This document shows positions 1 to 5,484 of a DNA stretch of 5,484 nucleotides, one piece after another. Within the stretch, counting starts at the first letter, position 1, and the number at the start of each line of letters is the position of its first letter. Below the pieces are notes generated by a model, which had not been told where the DNA came from, ran no database searches, and saw nothing but the letters and a program-made list of their open reading frames with translations. A program made the translations under genes and the position numbers. The stretch comes from CAZUWH01 sp964624075. Its GTDB lineage: Bacteria; Pseudomonadota; Alphaproteobacteria; Rhodospirillales; Rhodospirillaceae. The DNA is taken from the NCBI GenBank assembly GCA_964624075.1, contig CAZUWH010000037.1:1-5484 (forward strand), written 5' to 3'.

Positions 1-330
1 TTTATCCACCACATCCTGATTGCCGCTTTCAAAGCCGATTTTCACTCCGAAACATCCACTGTCTTTCATTTCCTGCCAAAGATGAAAGCTCGAGGTATCG
101 GCCCGGCACATGGCCGACCATGGGACATCGAGTTTGCGCATGATGGCGCATACTTTCTCGACATGCCGGTCCCCCAGATTGAACGTGTCATCGTCGAAAT
201 AAACGGACTGGAAATGGTACCTGCCGATCAGTTCGGTCAAAAGCGCTTCCAGGTATTCGGCGTTGTACTGGCGGACGGTCCGCTTTCGGCTGCCGTCGGG
301 GTCATGGCCGGTCATGGTCGTCGGCCAGAC

Positions 331-354
331 GCAGAAGATGCACTTGTAGGGGCA
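331..354 (-). other. Radical SAM [4Fe-4S] cluster motif CxxxCxxC
   Basis: The codons for C-P-Y-K-C-I-F-C read without interruption in the frame that stays open from about 427 to base 1. The three cysteines (codons at 352-354, 340-342 and 331-333) would hold the iron-sulfur cluster that cleaves SAM. The preceding LTSRG and the following VWP are usual flanks. This identifies the family of the broken gene at the left edge even though the start codon is in another frame. Confidence 0.88.
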
Positions 355-419
355 CCCTCGGCTCGTGAGGATTTGCAATTGCGGCGCTTTCTGACCGACT
401 GGGTTGCTGTCCCAATAGC

Positions 420-427
420 GGGGGGGG
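420..427. repeat. G8/C8 homopolymer at a frame break of the radical SAM gene
   Basis: Eight G on the plus strand (C8 in the coding sense) stand where the coding frame must change from the one giving FPYFDATYAP to the one giving RYWDSNP and the CxxxCxxC motif. Six or nine bases would join the frames. It is the longest mononucleotide run noted in the window. Confidence 0.85.
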
Positions 428-1024
428 CATAGGTGGCATCGAAATAGGGGAAGGGCGCGCTGTTCATTTCCTCGACGGTCAGAAGATCGAAATCGACGAC
501 TCCATTGGCGCCATTCAGAGCCTTGATGACGCCTTTTTCGTATTCTCCCCGAACCGCGGCCTGAATGTTGGGGGCTTCTTCCAGCACCGTCTCGCCGCGC
601 GCGAGTGATCGGACCCGTGATGATGAAGCGTGTCCGCGGTAGGCGTTGGGCAATGGTGTGGATCAGGCGTTTGTCGTGTTCCCAACTGAGGGAGGCCGAT
701 TTAAGGACGATATAGTCGAAATTTTCCGCCTGCAGGAATGCAAGATACGTTTCATAGGATTCCCGCAGGGCGATGCTATCGCGAAAGGCCGTCGTGATTC
801 CCATCTTGTCGGCGCAATAGGTCGTTGCGTGTCCCAGAAAATAAGGATACGGCAGATAGGAGCCGAAGGCGAAACGATCCGGCGGAGTCGTGATATAAAA
901 CGTGAACGGTCAGCGCGACCCGGCCCGCAACCCCGGCGCGAAACGCCACGACGTCGCACCCTTGCGCGTCGCGCCCCGTGACCATGTGTTCCCACCAGGG
1001 GGGATTGCTGAACAGAACTTTCAT

Positions 1025-1130
1025 GGGGCAAGTCCCTTCCTACCTGTTCCTTGATGGATTTTCTCCACCATCCAGCGGGTGTTTCTGCCAGCCACAGCGG
1101 TTACCAGTAAGTATTTCGGTCTATTGACAC
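1025..1130. other. Intergenic gap between glycosyltransferase and radical SAM gene
   Basis: This 106-base gap is the longest inside the gene row. It holds the ribosome site at 1033-1041 and a short inverted repeat (minus-strand TTAC-TG-GTAA), but no stem followed by a T run. A local promoter for the radical SAM gene is possible, but I found no convincing -10/-35 pair. Confidence 0.4.
1033..1041 (-). promoter_or_regulatory. Strong ribosome binding site for the radical SAM gene
   Basis: AGGAAGGGA ends 8 bases before ATG 1024 and is the best Shine-Dalgarno match in the window. It fixes the start of the radical SAM gene, whose reading frame is then lost within about 30 codons. Its good condition shows that the initiation region has not decayed even though the coding part is interrupted. 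Confidence 0.6.
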
Positions 1131-2348
1131 TCAAGACTGGCACCATGAGAGCATGGCATCCACCAATCGGGAAGGTCCCCGCGTTTCTTCCCAGATTTGT
1201 GAAGCCCGTTTGGCCTGGGTCGCAAGGGAGTCGAAGGTGTCGAGAGCGGTCGTAACGGCTTTCAGCACGGAGTCGACGGTGCTTTCTGTAAACACGGTGC
1301 CCGGCATGCCGAATTCGTGCAAAAGACCATGCAGGGTCGTCCCGTGCGGAGCCACCAGTGGGATGGCATTGGCAATTGCCTCGCTTGCAACCGCGGAATA
1401 GGAGGCAATGAAACGGTTGATGTCATAAGGGCAGACGATCAGATCCGACAGTTCCAGCAACTGATTCCACAACGTCTCTCCGGCGATGTCCTCGCTCAAG
1501 ACCAGGCGCGGATCCTTGGCCGCTATCTCTCGCAAAGCCTGCTGGTGGGTCACCATTCCGTTGGGCCAGCTATTATGGACCAACAGACGGATGTTGTTGT
1601 AGGCAAGGAGCAGGCGAACCGCTAGTTCGGGAACCATGTGATATCCCTTCTCCAGCCGTTGGTGGCCAAGAATGCCGATCACAATGGGGCGCTTGCCGCT
1701 ACGATCGCGGCAGCTTGTCACGGCACGACGGGGAAGCGGCAGGGTGCCGACCGGAAAGTTGAGAAACTCCTGAAAAATCTCGGAGGCCTGCCGGTCGAAT
1801 GTGGCAAGCCGCAGCCATTTCTGGTCCTCGTCTTTCAATAAACGACTCGTGTAACGAAACAGGATAGAGCGTTCATTCCGCCGGGATTCAGGAAAAAGCG
1901 TGAATTTATGGTTGTTCTTCTCACCCGTGATGGCTACCCCGGAGTCTGTGCCAAATTCAAAAATGACGGTTGGCCGCTCCTCCACGGGCCGGGCCTGGCC
2001 CCATTGAAGGACGGCCATGAACTGGGCCGGCTGGGCCGAATTCATATAAAGCAGATCCGTTGGAGGCATGCTGTGCAGTCGGGACAGATTTTCTTGTGTG
2101 CTCCTGCTGACGAAATCAAAGCCGTTCAAGAAACCACAAATCGGATCATCGCTGTACTTGCCATACGTATGGCACTGAAACCATGGAATGGCTGCCAGTT
2201 CATCGCGCAGGGGCTGTTCAACGTCGTGATATGCCAGAACACCGGTTGGCAGACCCCGTGATCGCGCCTCCGTGACGATCATGCGACATGAATTTGCATG
2301 ATGCCCCTGATTGTCCATCAGCCCAGGGTCACAGTATATGAGATTCAT
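1131..2348 (-). CDS. Glycosyltransferase, GT-B fold, GT4-like
   Basis: Intact 405-residue protein, normal length for a GT-B enzyme. The N-terminal half (MNLIYCDPGL, then GHHANS at 15-20) fits an acceptor-binding domain. The C-terminal half begins near residue 222 with IVIGILGHQRLEKGYHMVPE (222-241), the usual strand-loop-helix opening of a donor-binding domain. Residues 308-337 (YDINRFIASYSAVASEAIAN followed by IPLVAP) match the region with the nucleotide-sugar-binding Glu (here about E323) and the 'EA..N..PLV' end seen in GT4 enzymes. No membrane segment or signal peptide is visible, so action at the cytoplasmic face of the membrane is inferred. ATG 2348 lies 12 bases after the methyltransferase stop. 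The only ribosome-site candidate is a weak AGGA overlapping that stop, which suggests translational coupling. Donor and acceptor sugars cannot be read from the sequence. Confidence 0.82.
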   Translation of the reverse strand: MNLIYCDPGLMDNQGHHANSCRMIVTEARSRGLPTGVLAYHDVEQPLRDELAAIPWFQCHTYGKYSDDPICGFLNGFDFVSRSTQENLSRLHSMPPTDLLYMNSAQPAQFMAVLQWGQARPVEERPTVIFEFGTDSGVAITGEKNNHKFTLFPESRRNERSILFRYTSRLLKDEDQKWLRLATFDRQASEIFQEFLNFPVGTLPLPRRAVTSCRDRSGKRPIVIGILGHQRLEKGYHMVPELAVRLLLAYNNIRLLVHNSWPNGMVTHQQALREIAAKDPRLVLSEDIAGETLWNQLLELSDLIVCPYDINRFIASYSAVASEAIANAIPLVAPHGTTLHGLLHEFGMPGTVFTESTVDSVLKAVTTALDTFDSLATQAKRASQIWEETRGPSRLVDAMLSWCQS

Positions 2349-2360
2349 AGCACCCAGATC

Positions 2361-3073
2361 CTACATCTTGTGATAAATGCCACCGAAGGAAAACGGGCGA
2401 ATGAGCTGGTAGTTCCGTTCCAACACGCCTTGTCCTTCGCCGATCCAGTCGGCTTCCGCTTCCGGCAGGTGTTCGGGATGTGGCGCCATGGAGGCCCACG
2501 GAACCCGCAAAACCAGCACGCCCCCCCGGCTCAACAGCCGGTCCATCTGGAGGAAAAAAGCGCTGGCCTGGGCAATGTGTTCCAGCACATCGATGCACAG
2601 CATGACGTGCACAGGTGTGGCAATATCGGCCATGGTGCCGACATGCACATGAGCGGGGGCGTGATGCCGGCAGCGCCAGGCGACGAATTCCTGGGCGAGA
2701 TTGGGCAGATATCCACCAGATAGGCCGCGCCGAACCGCCGGGCCATATCAAAGGATTGGGCCGCCGTTCCGCAGCCGATGTCGGCAAGGATCAGCGGACC
2801 GACCGTCTCGCTTGAAACCGGAAGTTGTTCCAACAGGGAGGCCAGATCGATGCGTCCCAACTGGTCAAGGATGTTGGCGCACACGTTGGATCGTCCCCTG
2901 TCGTCCTGGAACGCACGATAAAAATCTTCCGGTTTGTCAAAAGTTTTGAACTGGCTGACGTAGTGGGGCCACCGCCGGGCCAGGGCGAAGAAATCACGCC
3001 GCTCGATACGCAAAAACGCGCAGGCATCCGTGATGCAGGAGTCCAGGGACTCGAAATAATCAATGGCGTTCAC
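2361..3073 (-). CDS. Class I SAM-dependent methyltransferase, single-base frameshift
   Basis: Small Rossmann-fold methyltransferase (Methyltransf_11/23-like), 237 residues once one base is restored. From GTG 3073 the first frame gives an N-terminal helical region, motif I D98-I-G-C-G-T103 for SAM binding, and D121 in YLVDICP. The frame then changes at the CCC at 2703-2705, where a fourth C would join it to NLAQEFVAW, then GTMADIA, the D162-VLEH motif, LLSRGGVLVLRVPW at about 180-193, and a TAG stop at 2361. The corrected span is exactly divisible by three. GTG 3073 is chosen over an upstream GTG at 3094 because AGGGGA lies 6 bases before it and its GTGA overlaps the stop of the preceding epimerase, a typical coupled start. 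The acceptor is unknown; context suggests a sugar or glycan intermediate. It could equally act on a small metabolite. Confidence 0.78.
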
Positions 3074-4160
3074 GTGCGATCCCCTTTTGGGCACGTCGCA
3101 AGCCGTTCGACCATGGCCGCGTGAATTTCTTCCAAAATCCGGTTGATGTCATAGGTTAATCGCCACTCTGGATAATCGGTCCGAAACCGGCTGACATCGC
3201 TGATCCACCATACATGGTCTCCAATCCGATTCTGATCGGAATAGGACCAGTTCATGGGGCGGCCGGTCATGTTCTCGCACGCAGCAATGGCTTCCAGCAT
3301 CGAACAATGGGAATGGCGGGCGCCGCCCATGTTGTATACGACGCCCGATCGCGGCGCCTGGAAAAAGTGCCAGAACGCCGATACAAGATCATGCGCATGC
3401 AGGTTGTCGCGCATCTGTTTGCCCTTGTACCCCAGCACGGTATACGGCTCCCCCAAAACGGCGCACCGGACAAGATAGGACAGAAAGCCATGGAGCGGCG
3501 CCCCGGAATGGCCGGGACCAGTCAGGCAGCCCCCCCGCGGAAGCAGGCGGTTTTCAGGCCGAAATAGCGCCCATACTCCTGTACCAGCAAATCTCCCGCC
3601 GCCTTGGACACGCCAAACAGGCTGTGGGTCGAGGCATCGATGGACATGGTTTCGTCGATACCGTTTTTGGCCCAGGGGTGGGTGGGGTTCAGCTCCCACC
3701 GGGTTTCCATCTCGACCAGGGGCAGGGTGTTTGGCGTATCGCCGTAAACCTTGTTGGTGCTGCAATGGATGAACGACGCCTCCGGACAATGCCGGCGAGT
3801 CGCCTCCAGAAGAGTCAAGGTGCCGTTGGCGTTGATGGTGAAATCCACGACCGGTTCCCGTGCCGCCCAATCGTGCGAAGGCTGAGCGGCGGTATGGATC
3901 ACCCCAACGATGGCCTTGCCATGGCGGGCAAACAGGGCATCGATGGCCGCCGTGTCCCGGATGTCGATGGCAGCATGGGTGTACTGTGGCAGAGTCGATA
4001 CAAGCCTTGCCCGTGCCCACGCCGTGCTGGCCGCTTCGCCAAAGAAATAACGACGCATGTCGTTGTCAAGACCAACGACATCCAGCCCCTTATCATGGGA
4101 AAATTGGGCCGTTTCCGCCCCCACCAAGCCACCGGCCCCGGTGACAACAACGACCGTCAT
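3070..4160 (-). CDS. Second NAD-dependent epimerase/dehydratase, frameshifted at a G7 run
   Basis: A second nucleotide-sugar SDR, diverged from its upstream neighbour. The first frame (4160 down to about 3537) gives the Rossmann motif G8-x-x-G11-x-x-G14, D32 in GLDND, PSHDWAAREP, S134/T135 in HCSTNKVYGD and HSLFGVSK, then stops with TGA at 3522. The family sequence continues in another frame from the G run (plus-strand C run 3530-3536): RGGCLTGPGHSG, HGFLSYLVRC, GYKGKQMRDNLHAHDL, YNMGG, ending at TGA 3070. Adding one base or removing two in the run restores an open gene of about 363 or 362 residues; the two-base removal gives RGGCLTG, which I recall as the family form. The usual catalytic Tyr of YxxxK is Phe182 here (K186 kept). 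ATG 4160 has GAGG 8 bases upstream and an in-frame stop behind it. Function as a CDP-type deoxysugar epimerase is inferred. As written the product is truncated; it may be error, slippage or a new pseudogene. Confidence 0.8.
3080..3085 (-). promoter_or_regulatory. Ribosome binding site deciding the methyltransferase start
   Basis: AGGGGA lies inside the last codons of the upstream epimerase, 6 bases before GTG 3073. Together with the GTGA stop/start overlap at 3070-3073 it supports 3073, not 3094, as the methyltransferase start, and translation coupled to the epimerase. Because the epimerase frame is broken upstream, ribosomes that terminate at 3522 would not reach this site, so the break may also lower methyltransferase output. 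Confidence 0.6.
3530..3536 (-). repeat. G7 homopolymer at the frame break of the second epimerase
   Basis: Seven G on the minus strand (seven C on the plus strand) lie exactly between the two frames of the epimerase, in codons for the conserved Arg-Gly-Gly stretch. Five or eight G give an open gene; seven G leads to TGA a few codons later at 3522. Such a tract is prone to replication or transcription slippage and also to sequencing error. Confidence 0.85.
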
Positions 4161-4232
4161 CCTTGAAACCTCGCCATGTCACGGAACGAAACATCCCGGG
4201 GAGGGAGTCCCCCTCTTTCGCGCATCTCTTTC

Positions 4233-5297
4233 TCAAAAAATACGCTCCACACTCTCACGATGGTTGACGAGCCAGGCGTGAATGTCAAGCAAAATATTCT
4301 CGACCGATCGCTTGGGCGTCCACGCGGTGGCTTTTGTGACCATCGTGGTGTCGGTGACATAATACGGCACATCCGCATAGAGTGTATTATGATCGGTACC
4401 AACAACCGTTAGCCGGCCCGAGATCCGCACACACCAATCCGTCAATTCCCGCAGCGAAACAGAAACGTCCGGTCCTCCGCCCACATTGTAGATGCGGCCC
4501 GAATGACGGTCCATTGCAGCCATTTGCAAACGAATCACGGCATAAAGATCCTCCACATGCAGGATGTCCCGCACCTGGTGTCCCGTACCGCCAAAGCCCA
4601 TGTAGTTCAGCACCCCGCCAAAAACATGACGGGCCATCCACAAGACGACCACTCCCTGATCCACCTTGCCCATCTGCCACGGTCCCGTCAGAACGCCGCA
4701 ACGGTTGATCACGGCCTTGATCCCGTACATGACGCGATATTCCTCGATCAGCAGCTCCGATGCCAGCTTGGTGGCCCCATACAGGGAGCGATGCCCTGCA
4801 AGGGGGAACGACTCGGAGATTCCCGCCGCCGACCAGCCCTCACCCTTGTGGTCCGGCGCCAGAGTCAGCCGCTCGCCTGTGACGCGCAAGGGCAGGGCGC
4901 GCAAGGGCGCAATCGGATAAACTCGGCTGCTGGAAAGGAAAATCAAAGTGCTGCCCTGACGGCGTGCATGTTCTAGGGCATTGATGGTTCCCCCAAGATT
5001 GGTGTTGAGGAGATAGGACGGATCATCGCCGTATCCCGCATGCACGCTTGGTTCTGCCGAGCACTCGATCATCACTTCACAGGCGCCCAAAGCGGCCACG
5101 TCTTCGGGGCAACGGATGTCGCCATGCAGAAAGCGTATGCCGTTCGTCTGGAGTCGCGTCAAGGAAAGCTCGCTGCCGCGCCGCTTCAGGTTGTCGAAGG
5201 CTACGACATCAGCCGCGGGAAAGTCGCGCTTGAGGGCAATGGCCAGGGTGGAGCCGACGAAACCCGCTCCCCCCGTTACGGCGATGCTTTTGTACAT
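4233..5297 (-). CDS. NAD-dependent epimerase/dehydratase, CDP-paratose 2-epimerase-like
   Basis: Intact 354-residue extended-SDR nucleotide-sugar enzyme, a normal length for the family. Seen: the NAD-binding Rossmann motif G9-x-x-G12-x-x-G15 (TGGAGFVG); acidic D35 after strand 2 in FDNLKRRGSE; D60 in HGDIR; the catalytic set S123/S124, Y173 and K177 (YGATK); then NRCGVLTGPWQMGKVDQG at about 198-215 and GHQVRDILHVEDL further on. The DNLKRRGSE and GPWQxGKVDQG stretches are, from memory, typical of RfbE-type CDP-paratose 2-epimerases, which oxidise and re-reduce the sugar with bound NAD to invert C2, giving CDP-tyvelose in the cytoplasm. The actual sugar is inferred, so another NDP-sugar epimerase is possible. 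ATG at 5297 is preferred over GTG at 5300 because GGGAG at 5306-5310 lies 8 bases upstream of it. It is the first gene of the visible operon, 72 bases before the second epimerase. Confidence 0.88.
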   Translation of the reverse strand: MYKSIAVTGGAGFVGSTLAIALKRDFPAADVVAFDNLKRRGSELSLTRLQTNGIRFLHGDIRCPEDVAALGACEVMIECSAEPSVHAGYGDDPSYLLNTNLGGTINALEHARRQGSTLIFLSSSRVYPIAPLRALPLRVTGERLTLAPDHKGEGWSAAGISESFPLAGHRSLYGATKLASELLIEEYRVMYGIKAVINRCGVLTGPWQMGKVDQGVVVLWMARHVFGGVLNYMGFGGTGHQVRDILHVEDLYAVIRLQMAAMDRHSGRIYNVGGGPDVSVSLRELTDWCVRISGRLTVVGTDHNTLYADVPYYVTDTTMVTKATAWTPKRSVENILLDIHAWLVNHRESVERIF

Positions 5298-5300
5298 CAC

Positions 5301-5484
5301 GACGTCTCCCGATATCAGGGCGGCTGCGCTTCTCTTCCGTGATGTTTCTCGAAGACTCCCACCGCATCTTGAGAAAATTCAAGGAAAGCGTCGCGACCTT
5401 TTCAATCAGCACGCGCCTTTGCGCCCCTTATACCGAAACGTATGTCCCAACACAAGCCGTGCAAAATCTTTCTTGCAACCAATC
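5301..5484. other. Upstream leader without a supported gene
   Basis: This 184-base stretch upstream of the first epimerase contains the candidate promoter and the GGGAG ribosome site at 5306-5310. A minus-strand GTG frame from 5412 runs into the epimerase in a different frame, but its sequence resembles no protein I recognise and it has no clear ribosome site. I see no terminator, tRNA or repeat here. Confidence 0.5.
5427..5455 (-). promoter_or_regulatory. Candidate sigma70-type promoter for the operon
   Basis: On the minus strand TTGTGT (5450-5455) and TATAAG (5427-5432) are separated by exactly 17 bases. The -10 matches the consensus at 5 of 6 positions, the -35 at 3 of 6. It lies about 130 bases upstream of the first epimerase start and would give a leader of roughly 120 bases. 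The spacing and position are good, but such a match can occur by chance and transcription could also enter from outside the window. Confidence 0.35.

Larger units (their letters stand above)
1..1024 (-). pseudogene. B12-binding-type radical SAM protein, multiply frameshifted, 3' end beyond window
   Basis: The start is clear: ATG 1024 with AGGAAGGGA 8 bases upstream, then MKVLFSNPPWWE, the usual opening of cobalamin-type radical SAM proteins. Between about 989 and 930 the frame changes to one reading LRAGSR, then TGA (910-912) where Trp is expected, then PFTFYITTPPDRFAFGSYLP, the Rossmann-like B12-domain signature DSIALRE, and FIITGP. A second change at the CG repeat 595-603 leads to RGETVLEEAP and VEEMNSAPFPYF. 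A third at the G8 run 420-427 leads to RYWDSNPVGQKAP and the radical SAM cluster motif CPYKCIFC (plus-strand 331-354; CxxxCxxC binding [4Fe-4S]), YFDDDTFN and GVKIGFESGNQ (19-45), open to base 1. Such enzymes use SAM, often with cobalamin, for C-methylation or other hard-to-reach modifications; a glycan-tailoring role is inferred. No canonical DxHxxG B12 motif was seen. As written it cannot make a full protein, whether from decay or indel error. Confidence 0.8.

Noticed and set aside
82..432. Plus-strand open frame of 116 codons at the left edge
   Set aside because: It is antisense to the radical SAM CxxxCxxC region, which is a far stronger coding signal.
910..912. TGA read as tryptophan (alternative genetic code)
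   Set aside because: The intact glycosyltransferase and epimerase end at TGA at sensible family lengths and use TGG for Trp; the DNA is GC-rich, unlike typical TGA-recoding genomes.
2298..2723. Plus-strand open frame of 141 codons across the methyltransferase/glycosyltransferase junction
   Set aside because: It lies opposite two genes with clear family motifs, spans an intergenic junction and resembles no protein family. It is a shadow frame.
3530..3536. Programmed -1 ribosomal frameshifting at the G7 run, as in IS elements
   Set aside because: The codons do not form a good X-XXY-YYZ heptamer in the reading frame (the run is preceded by C), no downstream stimulatory stem was recognised, and a -1 slip would add a Gly to a conserved loop. 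Tract length change or error is simpler.
3624..4166. Plus-strand open frame of 180 codons opposite the second epimerase
   Set aside because: The minus strand carries the Rossmann, STNKVYG and SLFGVSK motifs here; the plus-strand product has low-complexity GC-rich composition and no recognisable motif.
4201..4215. Stem GAGGG-GGACT-CCCTC between the two epimerases, considered as a terminator
   Set aside because: On the minus strand it is followed by CCCGGG, not by a T run, and the genes appear to be co-transcribed. The stem is only five pairs.
5209..5412. Minus-strand GTG frame of 67 codons overlapping the first epimerase start
   Set aside because: Its second half is an out-of-frame reading of the epimerase start region and the first half matches no family; no clear ribosome site.
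1..5484. CRISPR array, tRNA or rRNA gene, insertion sequence or prophage piece
   Set aside because: No spaced direct repeats, cloverleaf-like sequence, transposase or integrase motif, or terminal inverted repeats were seen on either strand.

Overview
The window holds part of a surface-polysaccharide (O-antigen or similar glycan) gene cluster. All five recognisable genes lie on the minus strand and read from right to left. The base composition is fairly GC-rich. The gene types (CDP-sugar epimerase-like SDR enzymes, a small methyltransferase, a GT-B glycosyltransferase and a B12-type radical SAM enzyme) suggest a Gram-negative bacterium. A proteobacterium, perhaps alphaproteobacterial, is my best guess, but the sequence does not prove it.

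In order of transcription: 5301-5484 is a gene-free leader with one plausible sigma70-type promoter. 4233-5297 is an intact SDR-family nucleotide-sugar epimerase most like CDP-paratose 2-epimerase. 3070-4160 is a second, divergent member of the same broad family, split into two frames at a run of seven G (minus strand). 2361-3073 is a class I SAM-dependent methyltransferase, split by one missing base near 2703-2705. 1131-2348 is an intact GT4-like glycosyltransferase. 1-1024 is a B12-binding-type radical SAM protein with at least three frame changes and one in-frame TGA; it runs off the left edge of the window.

Spacing is operon-like: 72 bases between the two epimerases, a 4-base GTGA overlap from the second epimerase to the methyltransferase, 12 bases to the glycosyltransferase and 106 bases to the radical SAM gene. 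A simple joint reading is that the epimerases form or remodel an NDP- (probably CDP-) activated deoxysugar, the methyltransferase and radical SAM enzyme decorate a sugar or carrier, and the glycosyltransferase adds a residue to the glycan. No sugar nucleotidyltransferase, 4,6-dehydratase, flippase or polymerase is visible here, so the pathway must be completed elsewhere.

The most unusual property is the pattern of broken frames. Three of five genes are interrupted although their family motifs continue cleanly across each break, while two genes are fully open. Two of the three G/C runs of seven or more bases sit exactly at breaks. This may be sequencing or assembly indel error, true decay, or slippage-based (phase-variable) control of glycan genes. 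The sequence alone cannot decide, but the substitution-type stop and the non-homopolymer lesions argue against phase variation as the whole explanation.
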